In this document: positions 26,601 through 34,071 of the stretch, in pieces
Numbering within the stretch: position 1 is the first letter of the stretch
Layout: every line of letters begins with the position of its first letter
Origin: JBFAPK01 sp040676675
Lineage (GTDB): Bacteria > Actinomycetota > Actinomycetes > Mycobacteriales > Micromonosporaceae
DNA: 64,000 nucleotides
Direction of reading: 5' to 3'
Assembly (NCBI RefSeq): GCF_040676675.1
Contig: NZ_JBFAPK010000039.1
Span: 17,529-81,528 of the forward strand
Translations under genes and position numbers: made by a program
The notes under the pieces: model-generated
What the model saw: the letters and a program-made list of their open reading frames with translations, nothing else
Told to the model about the DNA's origin: nothing
Database searches by the model: none

Positions 26601-26740
26601 CGGACCGGGCACCCGGCGACCGTCCGGACCGCACACCGGCCCGCACACCCGGCGGCCCGGCCGTCGCGGCCGTGACCGGGCCACACCACCAGATGCCTCC
26701 GCGTCGCGTCGGCGCCGCGGGACGTGCGAGGAATTCGTGA
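23666..26740 (+). CDS. lanL: class IV lanthionine synthetase LanL
   Basis: The 1024-residue protein has three domains. First is an N-terminal lyase part (about 30-220; WKLHVSATPLSAPLVL, GKFITIYPG). Second is a Ser/Thr kinase-like part (about 225-490) with FSGSVYRG, RDLTPNN (D367) and IDLEAF (D384). Third, after a Pro/Ala/Ser linker, comes a LanC-like cyclase (about 550-950). FAHGVAG (H748), HWCSGSSG (C807) and QCHGLAG (C852, H853) supply the zinc ligands, which places it in class IV rather than zinc-free class III LanKC. It phosphorylates and eliminates Ser/Thr, then adds Cys to form lanthionines. A repeat-bearing tail follows. GGAGG supports the ATG. Confidence 0.9.
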   Translation: MDALDPAPAAVPATDPGATDALLVDCVRAALARTGGADWSVEPAAYWCHVTPPGHHFPVQGWKLHVSATPLSAPLVLARVTGILVRHRCAFKFAGTVDRVRDLVSHHADRGSGGKFITIYPGLPDERLRALAEELHEATLGLPGPGVLSDRPYRPGSLVHYRFGVFTGVPMLGNDGSPEAMLVAPDGRLVPDERRAWFTPPPWAPRDPFTGERATSPKAGTPRPVLLDGRYLVHEVIRHTFSGSVYRGTDQVTGGAVVVKQARPHTNVDEYGQELRHRRRHEAEMLRAFDSSGFTARLVALFEQQGDLFLVQERLPGATLRKWVWDNLSPDGGDGTWGLPPAEVQRVAERVVRIVREVHGRGLVLRDLTPNNIMVTDDDVRLIDLEAFARAGEPAIKLFTPGYAAPEQTYGPSVAAASPRADLFALGAVLFYLVSAVDPVLVRDAPEPRPYQERIRGWLDRLSVRNPVARRLAPVIVALMRDDPAARPDLDEVAASLAGAAPPAPAPPAPAPSGAAPSGAAPSGAASSGVAPAGPAPDGATAADAAPDGATLDRMIADAREHLVTTMDAGSGTWLWPPSRVGTKTDPLNVQHGAAGVLAVLVRAYRAEPAPAAREAIAATADWIRRRVVRETQALPGLHFGRSGTAWALLDAGTLLDDRELTALAVDLAQRIPLRWPNPDVCHGMAGAGLTQLRFWEATGEEIFLDRAREVAAAVARAAEHRDGLTLWPIPRDFPSSLAGLEHYGFAHGVAGVGSFLLAVGRASGESEHLELAATAARTLRAVARVDEVGARWASSAKGGQYLTHWCSGSSGIGTFLVRQWRHDGDDRWEELLDGAARAVHRTRWQVGSAQCHGLAGDAEFLLDLAEASGNGRYRDWAAELAATIYAPHAVRDGRMVVPDDTQGAVVADFSAGMAGVLAFLLRLRDGGPRIWLPESFARLARPTAESRPTAESRPTAESRPTAEARPAAEAPPAAEGRPDRAPGDRPDRTPARTPGGPAVAAVTGPHHQMPPRRVGAAGRARNS
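26492..26563 (+). repeat. 18-bp tandem repeats in the lanL tail
   Basis: Three identical 18-base units (26492-26545) and one diverged unit encode TAESRP repeats in the disordered C-terminus after the cyclase domain. The frame is kept. Confidence 0.95.
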
Positions 26741-26744
26741 CCGG

Positions 26745-26756
26745 AAGGAGGTGATC
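26745..26756 (+). promoter_or_regulatory. maximal Shine-Dalgarno sequence before the precursor gene
   Basis: AAGGAGGTGATC is complementary to twelve bases of the usual 16S rRNA 3' end and stands three bases before the ATG at 26760 (core GGAGG ten bases away). It is far stronger than other sites in this window. It would allow the precursor peptide to be made in excess over the enzymes encoded upstream on the same message. Confidence 0.85.
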
Positions 26757-26759
26757 TCA

Positions 26760-26903
26760 ATGGAGCTGGACGTCAACGCTCTGCAGTTGCTGGAGGAGAA
26801 CAACGCCGACGAGTTCGGTCGTTTCCCGTGCACCGACGCGTCCTGCACCAGCGCGACCTGCTCGGAGGTGGGTCAGAGCTGCTCGGTGGCGACCATCTGG
26901 TGA
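26760..26903 (+). CDS. lanA: lanthipeptide precursor LanA
   Basis: This gene encodes 47 residues. The acidic leader begins MELDVNALQLLEENNADEFG and contains the hydrophobic LQLLEE-type helix recognised by class III/IV synthetases. The C-terminal half, RFPCTDASCTSATC then SEVGQSCSVATIW, holds four Cys (24, 29, 34, 41) and nine Ser/Thr, enough for up to four rings. CTDASC and CTSATC repeat a C-T-x-(x)-S/T spacing. The cleavage site is not obvious; no protease or exporter gene is adjacent. It starts 19 bases after lanL and must be the substrate of that enzyme. Confidence 0.88.
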   Translation: MELDVNALQLLEENNADEFGRFPCTDASCTSATCSEVGQSCSVATIW

Positions 26904-27006
26904 CCGGGTACGACCCCCGTCGCCGAACGGTCCGACAACCGTCCCGGCCGGCCGGTGCGAACCCGGCCGGCCGGGACGGCCGCCCCGTCGGCGACCCCGC
27001 CCCGTC

Positions 27007-27074
27007 GATCATGGAGTGGTGGCTGTCGGGAGAACCACGAAACATCGCAGATCGGCGACCACAACTCCATGATC
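27007..27074. repeat. intergenic inverted repeat
   Basis: GATCATGGAGT (27007-27017) and ACTCCATGATC (27064-27074) are perfect inverted arms, with weaker pairing continuing inward (GGTGG / CCAC). It lies in the 282-base gap (26904-27185) after lanA and could act as a terminator or be a dispersed intergenic element. A partial arm, CGATCATGGAG, recurs near 30155. Confidence 0.6.
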
Positions 27075-27185
27075 GGCGGTGTGATGGACGCCGGCCGATA
27101 CTTGCCGCGCTCGACTAGGGTCCGGACCAACGGGGGACGCGCACCACTCGCGGTTCCACGCCAATCCGCTCACGATCGAGGAGCC

Positions 27186-28721
27186 ATGGGCAGATCCTTC
27201 TTGCGCGGGCTTGGGCTGGTCACCACGGGGCTGCTCGTCGCCGCCTCCGCCACCGCCGTGCCGGCGGCGGCAGCGGCGGAGACCGGCACGATCGCCGGGA
27301 CCATCACCCGCGACGGCGTACCGGTACCGAACGTCCAGGTCGACATCCTGGAGCCGAAGGGGCCCAACAACGCGCACCGGGTGACCGGTCCGGACGGCCG
27401 CTACGAGGCGACCGGAATGTCCACGACCGCGTACTACCAGGTGAAGATCACCCCGCCAGGCGGCATCCCGCAGTGGGCGTACGGCAAGCTGGGGCCGGAC
27501 CAGGCGGCGCAGTTCCGGGTCGCCGCCGGCCAGGTCACCACGGTCGACGACGAGCTGGTCCCCGTCGGTACCATCGCGGGGCGCTTCGTGGACGCCGCGG
27601 GGCGGGGCATCGCGACCGAGGTGCACGCCAGCGGGCCCGACGGGCCGCCCAACAGCACCCGGTCGGACGCCGACGGCAACTACTCGATACCGGTCGTCCC
27701 GGGCCGCTACATGGTCCAGTTCGCCTCGCCCGGCAACGCCGACCAGTACGCGCACGGCACCTACGACTACCGCGAGGCGGCCCTCTTCGCCGTCACGGCC
27801 AACCGGACGACGACGGTCGACGAGGTCAAGCTCCCGGTCGGCACGCTCCGGGGCCGGGTGACGACCGCCGACGGCGCGCCCGCCGACGGCGTGGAGGTGT
27901 ACGCCTCGGGCGGACCGAGCCCCGGCGTCTGGGTCACCACCGACGCGACCGGTGCCTACGAGCTGCGCGACATGGTTCCCGGCCAGTACCGGCTGTCGTA
28001 CCGACTGCCGGGGTCCCGGGCCCGGCAGTGGGCGCCCCAGGTCCTCACCGAGGCGGCGGCGCGGGTCTTCACGGTCGGGCCCGACGCGGTGACCACCCAC
28101 GACGAGCGCCTGTTGCCCACGGGTGGCATCGCCGGCCGCTTCACCGACGAGCGGGGAGCCGGACTGCAGTACGTCACGGTCCGGCTGAGCCGCGCGGACA
28201 CGCCCGACACGGTCACCGCCCAGACCGGCGCCGACGGCACGTACCGGCTCGACGGGGTCTTCACCGGCGAGTACCAGGTGCACTTCTCCGGCCCGCACGG
28301 CGTCGACCAGTGGGCCTACGGCAAGCCCAGCGAGGCGGAGGCCGATCCGATCACCATCGCCCGAGGCGCCACGACCACCGTGGACGACGGCCTGCCCCTC
28401 GTCGGAAGCGTCGCGGTCGAGGCGAGGGACAGCGTCACCGGCGCGCCGATCGACGAGTTCTCGGTCTCGGTCGCCGACTCCTCGACGCAGGGGTGGGACG
28501 GGCTGGCGTACCTCTGGAACGTCCCGGTCGGCACGTGGCCGCTCACCGTCAGCAGCCCGCACCACGCCGACGCCGCCGCGACGGTGACCGTGGCCGTCGG
28601 CGAGATGTCCCGGGTGGAGGTGCTGCTGCGGCCGGTACGGCAGATCCGCCCGTCCGGCCCGTCACGCCCGGCCACCCCGTCCGGCCCGAGGCGACCGCCG
28701 CCGTCGAAGATTGCGGGGTGA
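27186..28721 (+). CDS. secreted protein with carboxypeptidase-regulatory-like repeats
   Basis: The 511-residue protein has a Sec signal peptide (MGRSFLRGLGLVTTGLLVAA, cleavage near AAAAAET). Four beta-sandwich repeats of about 90 residues follow, and a diverged fifth. Each repeat begins like GTIAGTITRDGVPVPNVQVD and ends with TTTVDD-type residues, as in CarboxypepD_reg or Ig-like fold domains. Repeats 1 and 4 share QWAYGK. Such proteins usually bind carbohydrate or cell-wall material outside the cell. There is no membrane anchor. GAGGAG precedes the ATG. The stop overlaps the next gene's GTG. Confidence 0.78.
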   Translation: MGRSFLRGLGLVTTGLLVAASATAVPAAAAAETGTIAGTITRDGVPVPNVQVDILEPKGPNNAHRVTGPDGRYEATGMSTTAYYQVKITPPGGIPQWAYGKLGPDQAAQFRVAAGQVTTVDDELVPVGTIAGRFVDAAGRGIATEVHASGPDGPPNSTRSDADGNYSIPVVPGRYMVQFASPGNADQYAHGTYDYREAALFAVTANRTTTVDEVKLPVGTLRGRVTTADGAPADGVEVYASGGPSPGVWVTTDATGAYELRDMVPGQYRLSYRLPGSRARQWAPQVLTEAAARVFTVGPDAVTTHDERLLPTGGIAGRFTDERGAGLQYVTVRLSRADTPDTVTAQTGADGTYRLDGVFTGEYQVHFSGPHGVDQWAYGKPSEAEADPITIARGATTTVDDGLPLVGSVAVEARDSVTGAPIDEFSVSVADSSTQGWDGLAYLWNVPVGTWPLTVSSPHHADAAATVTVAVGEMSRVEVLLRPVRQIRPSGPSRPATPSGPRRPPPSKIAG

Positions 28722-30094
28722 CCGGGAGCTTCGACTGGGGCGGATTCGAGCGGACCCTGACCGAGGGAGTGGTGCGGGCCGTCACCTCGACGGTCCGGGA
28801 GGGTCAGGGCGAGCGGTTCTACGCGGCGGCGCTGGACCACGTCTACCGCGAGACCGACGGCCGGATCACGCTTCCCGTGCTCGCGCTGAACAGCGCGGAA
28901 TCGCTGGAGCGGTACCCGGTCGAGGAGCGGGCGGACCTCCGCTGGAGCACGGCCGACTGGGACCACTACGACGACGGCTGGCTCGGGGAGGACCTGGCCC
29001 GGGACTGGGAACGCAGGCTGACCGCCGAGGCGTGCCGGGGGACGACCCGGCACTGGGAGGCGACGTTCCACCGGTACCTCACGATGCTCGTCCGGGTCTG
29101 CCGGCGCGCCCGCACGGAGCTTCGGAACGGCGGCGTCGCCGACCGGGGCTTCGTGCTGCTGCTCCTGGACGAGGAGCACCACGAAAGACTGATCAAGCGG
29201 GTGCTCACCGCCGCCGAGCTGCGCCGGCACTTCCCGCAGTTCGACGAGGGCACCACCGAACTGGCCCGGGTCGCCGCGCTGCCGCCGACCGAGCGCGCCA
29301 GTTATCTGGTCTCGCGGCTGGGGGCGTTCGACGGTCCGGTCGACTCGGAGACCGCCGCGGCGGCGCTGCGCGACCTCGGGCCGGATGCGTACCCTGCCCT
29401 GTTGCCGATGCTCGCGCGCGCCGGCCGGGCCTGGCAGGCCGCGAAGCTGCTGGCCGACATCGGCCTACCCGACGATGGCGTCGTCCGGGCGCTGACCGGG
29501 GCGCTGGAGCGGACCGGCGATTCCGACCAGTCGTGGGTCGCGATGGCGCTGTCCCGTCTCGGCCGGCTTGACCTCGTCCTGGACCGGGCCGGCGACCTAC
29601 CGCCGGACGTGGTGGTCAGCGCCGTCGCGGCGCCGTACACCGGCTTCCGGGACCACGCGGTCGCCCCGCTGCCGCTGGACTACCGCCCGCTGGCGGACGT
29701 CATCGCGCGCCGGCCGGCGTACCTGCCGGACCTGGTCGAACGGCTCGCTCCGGGCCACAGCTACTGCACCATCACCCCCGACGAGGTGGACGAGGCGGTC
29801 GCGGGTCTGGCCTCGCCGCACGCCCTCGTCCGCCGGCACGCGGTGAGCGTCCTCGGCGTACGGGCACTCGGGGCGCGCGTCGGCCGGCGCGTCCTTCCGC
29901 TGCTCGGTCAGGCGGCCCGCCGGGACCCGGACCCGTCGGTACGGCGGTTGGCGATCCTCTCGCTGCTCCGCTGGCGCCGGGACGCCCGTCCGTTCGCCGA
30001 CGTGGTCCGCGCGGCGCTCGACGATCCCGCGACGGAGGTACGGGAGGCCGCCGCGTACTGGCTGCGCGAGCAGGGCACCGACCAACCGACCTGA
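28718..30094 (+). CDS. DUF4303 protein with HEAT-like repeats
   Basis: The 458-residue cytosolic protein starts at the GTG overlapping the previous stop. Its first 180 residues (GERFYAAALDHVY, TADWDHYDD, LLLLDEEHHERL) match DUF4303, a domain common among polymorphic-toxin immunity and bookkeeping proteins. The C-terminal part is alpha-helical with HEAT-type pairs (ASPHALVRRHAVSVLGVRAL; DPSVRRLAILSLLRW; DPATEVREAAAYWL). It lacks a signal sequence although coupled to a secreted protein. Function unknown; a scaffold or immunity role is inference. Confidence in the domain call is moderate. Confidence 0.7.
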   Translation: MTGSFDWGGFERTLTEGVVRAVTSTVREGQGERFYAAALDHVYRETDGRITLPVLALNSAESLERYPVEERADLRWSTADWDHYDDGWLGEDLARDWERRLTAEACRGTTRHWEATFHRYLTMLVRVCRRARTELRNGGVADRGFVLLLLDEEHHERLIKRVLTAAELRRHFPQFDEGTTELARVAALPPTERASYLVSRLGAFDGPVDSETAAAALRDLGPDAYPALLPMLARAGRAWQAAKLLADIGLPDDGVVRALTGALERTGDSDQSWVAMALSRLGRLDLVLDRAGDLPPDVVVSAVAAPYTGFRDHAVAPLPLDYRPLADVIARRPAYLPDLVERLAPGHSYCTITPDEVDEAVAGLASPHALVRRHAVSVLGVRALGARVGRRVLPLLGQAARRDPDPSVRRLAILSLLRWRRDARPFADVVRAALDDPATEVREAAAYWLREQGTDQPT

Positions 30095-30219
30095 GCGCGT
30101 CTCGGGCTCGGGAAGCCGCGATACATCCGATGTTCGGCGGTCCGGACAACATCGATCATGGAGACCGACGCGCCTCGCCCGACCCGGCGGCGGGCCCGGC
30201 GAATCAGGCTGCCTTCGCC

Positions 30220-30248
30220 TTGACATCACCAGGATGTCCACCTATTTT
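30220..30248 (+). promoter_or_regulatory. near-consensus promoter for the secreted glycosidase-like gene
   Basis: TTGACA (30220-30225) and TATTTT (30243-30248) are separated by exactly 17 bases, in an AT-rich island within the 335-base gap 30095-30429. AACATTGTT (30250-30258) just downstream is a small palindrome that may be an operator. The message would have a leader of about 170 bases. Confidence 0.6.
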
Positions 30249-30429
30249 CAACATTGTTAAATATAGATTTCTCGCTGCCGTGACCGACCCGTCGGCGGCA
30301 CCTCGCGCCACACCGGGGCGCCGTCGCGCAGCGCCATACATCGGATCTTTAGCCCCTTCCGGGTCGCCGGTCGCGTCCGTAGGCCGGACCGCCCCACGAC
30401 CCGGCGCAGCCCCAGATAGGAGCAGCCCG

Positions 30430-32097
30430 ATGGGTATCTCACGTCGAAGCATCCTCACCTCCGCCGTGGCCGGGTCCGCCCTGGCCGCGGTCGCGGGGAC
30501 CGAGCTGGCCGGCGCGCCCGCGGCGTCGGCCGCCAGCCCGCCCGGCGACGTGGTCGGGAAGATCACCGTGGGGTACCAGGGCTGGTTCGCGGCGACCGGC
30601 GACGGCTCGCCGATCAACGGCTGGTGGCACTGGAGCCAGAACTGGGGCCAGCCGCCGTCGCCCAGCAACACCACCATCATTTCGTGGCCGGACATGCGCG
30701 AGTACACCAACGGCTACCAGACCGCGTACGCCAACCTCGGCAACGGCCAGCCCGCCCGGCTCTTCTCCTCGTACGACCAGCAGACCGTGGACACCCACTT
30801 CCGCTGGATGCAGCAGTACGGCTGCGACACCGCCGCGCTGCAGCGGTTCAACCCGTTCGGCGGCGAGGGGGCGATCCGGGACGCGATGGCCGCCAAGGTC
30901 CGCACCGCGGCGGAGGCGTACGGGCGCAAGTTCTACATCATGTACGACGTCACCAACTGGACGAACATGCAGTCCGAGATCAAGACGGACTGGACGAACA
31001 AGATGCGGGCGTACACCTCCTCGCCGGCGTACGCGGTCCAGAACGGCAAGCCCGTGGTCTGCATCTGGGGCTTCGGCTTCAACGACCCGGGGCGCCCCTT
31101 CGCGCCGGCCGCCTGCCTCGACGTGATCAACTGGTTCAAGGCGCAGGGCTGCTACGTCATCGGCGGCGTACCGACCTGGTGGCGCACCGGGGTGAGCGAC
31201 TCGCGGCCCGGCTTCCTCGACGTGTACCACGCCTTCAACATGATCTCGCCCTGGATGGTCGGCCGCGCCGGCACCCTGGCCGACCTCGACTCGTACTACA
31301 ACAACGTCAACGTCGGCGACCAGGCCGACTGCAACGCGCACGGCATCGACTACCAACCCTGCGTCATGCCGGGTGACCTCTCCTCCGGGCACCGGCGACA
31401 CGGCGACTTCATGTGGCGGCACTTCTACAACATGGTCCGCCTCGGCTGCCAGGGCATCTACATCTCGATGTTCGACGAGTACAACGAGGGCAACCAGATC
31501 GCCAAGACCGCCGAGAACGCCTCGATGCAGCCGACCAACTTCGGCCGCCGGGCGCTGGACGAGGACGGTACGCCCTGCTCGTCGGACTACTACCTGCGGC
31601 TGACCGCCGACGGCGGCCGGATGCTCAAGGGCCAGCTCGCGCTGACCGCCACCCGGCCGACCCAGCCCGTGCTCGGCAGCGGCGGCAACCCGCCGCCGTC
31701 GAGCGGCGTGATGAGCCTGCGCGCCCGGGTCAACGGCCAGTACGTGACGGCGGAGAACGCGGGCGCCGCGCCGCTGGTCGCCAACCGCGCCGCCGTCGGC
31801 GGCTGGGAGCAGTTCGACCTGGTCGACCTCGGCGGCGGCAACGTCGCGCTGCGGGCGCGGGTCAACGGCCGGTACGTCTGTGCGGACAACGCCGGCGCGG
31901 TGCCGCTGATCGCCAACCGTACCGCCGTCGGCCCGTGGGAGACGTTCCGGCTGGTCCGCAACGGCAACGGCTCGGTGAGCCTCCAGGCGGCGGCGAACAG
32001 CCGGTACGTACAGGCGGCCGACGCCGGCGCGGCACCACTGGTCGCCGCGGGCACGACGATCGGCAGCTGGGAGCAGTTCGACCTGACCAACCTCTGA
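30430..32097 (+). CDS. secreted glycoside hydrolase 71/99-like protein with beta-trefoil domain
   Basis: The 555-residue protein begins MGISRRSILTSAVAGSALAA, a Tat-type twin-arginine signal. The main domain (about 40-400) is a TIM-barrel-like region typical of GH71/GH99-like proteins: KITVGYQGWFAATGDG, HFRWMQQYGCDTAALQRF, YIMYDVTNW and YISMFDEYNEGN, with acidic residues in the expected strands. A Pro/Ser linker leads to three repeats of about 45 residues (LRARVNGQYVTAENAGAAPL), a fascin-like or carbohydrate-binding beta-trefoil. It probably attacks an extracellular polysaccharide. It has its own promoter upstream and a hairpin after the stop. Confidence 0.8.
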   Translation: MGISRRSILTSAVAGSALAAVAGTELAGAPAASAASPPGDVVGKITVGYQGWFAATGDGSPINGWWHWSQNWGQPPSPSNTTIISWPDMREYTNGYQTAYANLGNGQPARLFSSYDQQTVDTHFRWMQQYGCDTAALQRFNPFGGEGAIRDAMAAKVRTAAEAYGRKFYIMYDVTNWTNMQSEIKTDWTNKMRAYTSSPAYAVQNGKPVVCIWGFGFNDPGRPFAPAACLDVINWFKAQGCYVIGGVPTWWRTGVSDSRPGFLDVYHAFNMISPWMVGRAGTLADLDSYYNNVNVGDQADCNAHGIDYQPCVMPGDLSSGHRRHGDFMWRHFYNMVRLGCQGIYISMFDEYNEGNQIAKTAENASMQPTNFGRRALDEDGTPCSSDYYLRLTADGGRMLKGQLALTATRPTQPVLGSGGNPPPSSGVMSLRARVNGQYVTAENAGAAPLVANRAAVGGWEQFDLVDLGGGNVALRARVNGRYVCADNAGAVPLIANRTAVGPWETFRLVRNGNGSVSLQAAANSRYVQAADAGAAPLVAAGTTIGSWEQFDLTNL

Positions 32098-32118
32098 CCC
32101 CCCACCCCACCTCCCCCG

Positions 32119-32176
32119 CGATCTAGGGCAAATCCTCGTTACTTGATCTCCAATCACGAGGATTTGCCCTAGATCG
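32119..32176. terminator. 21-bp perfect hairpin, recurring element (copy A)
   Basis: Arms of 21 bases, containing ATCTAGGGCAAATCCTCGT, lie at 32119-32139 and 32156-32176 around a 16-base loop. It sits between convergent genes and should terminate both. A second version is at 37916. Confidence 0.8.
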
Positions 32177-32192
32177 ACGGGGCGGGTGGGGG

Positions 32193-33098
32193 TCACGCGG
32201 AGGCGGGGTCGTCGCGCCAGCCGTAACGGGTCTCGAACCCGAGCACCCGGCGGACGGCCGAGCTGTCCACCAGCGAGTCGAAGGTGCCCAGCGAGGCCCG
32301 CACCCGCGTGGTCGGGTGGTACCGGGCCAGCAGTTCGGCGGTCGGTACCGTCGTCGCGCTGTCCGGCGCGGCGACGTTGAAGACGTGGTGCCCGGTGAGC
32401 CCGGAGGTCAGCACCGCGTAGACGGCCCGGGCCGCGTCCCGGGTGTCGAGCCAGGCCCACAGCTCCCGCCGGTTGGCGCCGACGTCCCGGCGGACCTCCG
32501 CGAGGCGGGCCGCCAACCGGTCGCCGTCGCCGACGAACGGGAAGCGCAGCAGCGTCGTCGGCATCCCCCAGCGGCGGGTGGCGAACGCGCCCACCTGCTC
32601 GGTCATCGTCTTCGACAGCCCGTACGAGTCGATCGCCACCGACGGCTGTTCCTCGTCGATCGGCACGTACGGCGGGGAGAGGTCCCGCCCGGCCCAGGCG
32701 TACCCGTACGCGGCGAAGCTGGAGGCCGCGACCGCGCAGCGCACGCCCGCCCGGCCGGCGCCGTCGAGGACCAGGTAGGCGCCCTGGACGTTCTGCACGA
32801 GCGTCTCGTCCTCGGGCAGCTTGCCGGGCGCGGCGATCGCGGCGAGGTGCACGACGGCGTCCACCGGCCGGCCGAACGGCCGCAGGCTCTCCTCGACGAA
32901 CGCCGGATCCCGGGTGTCGCCGACGATGATCCGCTCGGCCTTGGGGCTCGCGAACGGCTCCCGGTCGGCGGCGACGACCCGCAGCCCCGATCCGGCGAGG
33001 TACGGCACGACGACCCGGCCGATGACCCCGGCCGCGCCGGTGACCAGGACGACGTCGTCGGCGGTCAGCGCGGCGCGCCGCTCCTCCTGCTGAGGCAT
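32193..33098 (-). CDS. NAD-dependent epimerase/dehydratase family protein
   Basis: This is a 301-residue extended-SDR protein: VTGAAGVIGRVVVPYL (about 19-34) is the nucleotide-binding glycine motif and YGLSK gives the Tyr-Lys pair. HLAAIAAPG and the sequence-specific later part match sugar-nucleotide epimerases and uronate-dehydrogenase-like enzymes. The location beside a sugar transporter and glycosidases suggests a sugar or sugar-acid oxidation step. It is on the same strand as the ABC transporter, 76 bases after it. Those 76 bases contain repeated GCTGCCCGGATCT-like units. Confidence 0.82.
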   Translation of the reverse strand: MPQQEERRAALTADDVVLVTGAAGVIGRVVVPYLAGSGLRVVAADREPFASPKAERIIVGDTRDPAFVEESLRPFGRPVDAVVHLAAIAAPGKLPEDETLVQNVQGAYLVLDGAGRAGVRCAVAASSFAAYGYAWAGRDLSPPYVPIDEEQPSVAIDSYGLSKTMTEQVGAFATRRWGMPTTLLRFPFVGDGDRLAARLAEVRRDVGANRRELWAWLDTRDAARAVYAVLTSGLTGHHVFNVAAPDSATTVPTAELLARYHPTTRVRASLGTFDSLVDSSAVRRVLGFETRYGWRDDPASA

Positions 33099-33174
33099 GT
33101 TTCTCCCTACTTCCCGGATCCGCTGCCCGGATCTGCTGCCGGGCCTGCTGCCCGGATCTGCTTCCCGACCCCGG

Positions 33175-34071
33175 TCAGCCCTTGATCGCGCCCGTGAGGC
33201 CGTTGACGAAGTACCGCTGGGCGGCGAGGAAGAGGATGATGACCGGGATCACCACGATCAACGCGCCGGCCATCAGCGAGTTGTACTGCACCACCTGCGA
33301 GGACTTCAGCGCCTGGAGGGCGATCGGCAGCGTGTAGGTGGCGGGGTCGTTGAGCGAGACCCGGGTCAGCAGGTACTCGTTCCACGTCGGGATCGCGGTC
33401 AGCAGCGCGATCGTCACGAGGGCGGGCCGGCCCAGCGGCAGGTAGACCCGCGTGAAGATCCGGAACTCGCCCGCGCCGTCCACCCGTGCGGAGTCGCGCA
33501 GTTCGGCGGGGACCGACCGGAACGCGTTGGTCAGCAACAGCACCGCCAGCGGCGCGCTGCCGTTGACGAACGGCAGGACCAGGCCGAGGTGCGTACCGAG
33601 GATCGCCAGCCGGTTCTCCAGCAGCACGACGGGGAGCAGCGTGACGACGCCCGGCACGAAGAGCAGCGCGATGAAGAGCCGGTAGAGGGCGGCGCGGCCG
33701 GGGAAGTGCAGCACCGCGAAGGCGTACGAGGCGGCCGAGTAGATCACCAGGACGCCGAGGGTGGTCGCCACCGTCACCTTGAGGCTGTTCAGGAAGTAGT
33801 CGAAGAAGTGCAGGCGGTTCCAGGTGTCCACGAGGGTGCCCAGCGTCGGGTCGTGCGGGATGAGGTGTCCCCCGGCGATCACCTCCTGCTGGGTCTTGAA
33901 CGCCGCCGAGACCATCCAGAGGAACGGGTAGAGGCTCACCACGGCGTACCCGGCGAGCAGCAGCCCGACGACCGTACGGGCGACGACGACCCCGGTCGTC
34001 CAGCGGCCGGCCGGCCGCGGCGAGCGGGCGGGGACGGCCTCGACGGCGGTCGGCGCGATGGTGTCGGTCAT
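33175..34071 (-). CDS. carbohydrate ABC transporter permease (MalG type)
   Basis: The 298-residue protein has six membrane helices and the EAA loop (EFRIFTRVYLPLGRPALVTI) that contacts the ATPase. It starts at an ATG overlapping the stop of the companion permease (ATGA). It belongs to the CUT1-type importers. No ATPase gene is adjacent, which is common in actinomycetes, where a shared MsiK-like ATPase elsewhere serves many importers. Confidence 0.9.
   Translation of the reverse strand: MTDTIAPTAVEAVPARSPRPAGRWTTGVVVARTVVGLLLAGYAVVSLYPFLWMVSAAFKTQQEVIAGGHLIPHDPTLGTLVDTWNRLHFFDYFLNSLKVTVATTLGVLVIYSAASYAFAVLHFPGRAALYRLFIALLFVPGVVTLLPVVLLENRLAILGTHLGLVLPFVNGSAPLAVLLLTNAFRSVPAELRDSARVDGAGEFRIFTRVYLPLGRPALVTIALLTAIPTWNEYLLTRVSLNDPATYTLPIALQALKSSQVVQYNSLMAGALIVVIPVIILFLAAQRYFVNGLTGAIKG

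Noticed and set aside
23666..26740. Calling the synthetase class III LanKC
   Set aside because: The cyclase domain retains His, Cys and Cys-His zinc-ligand motifs (HWCSG, QCHG), which class III enzymes lack.
26904..27118. Possible second small precursor gene after lanA
   Set aside because: No frame here shows a leader motif or a Cys/Ser/Thr-rich core; the region holds an inverted repeat instead.
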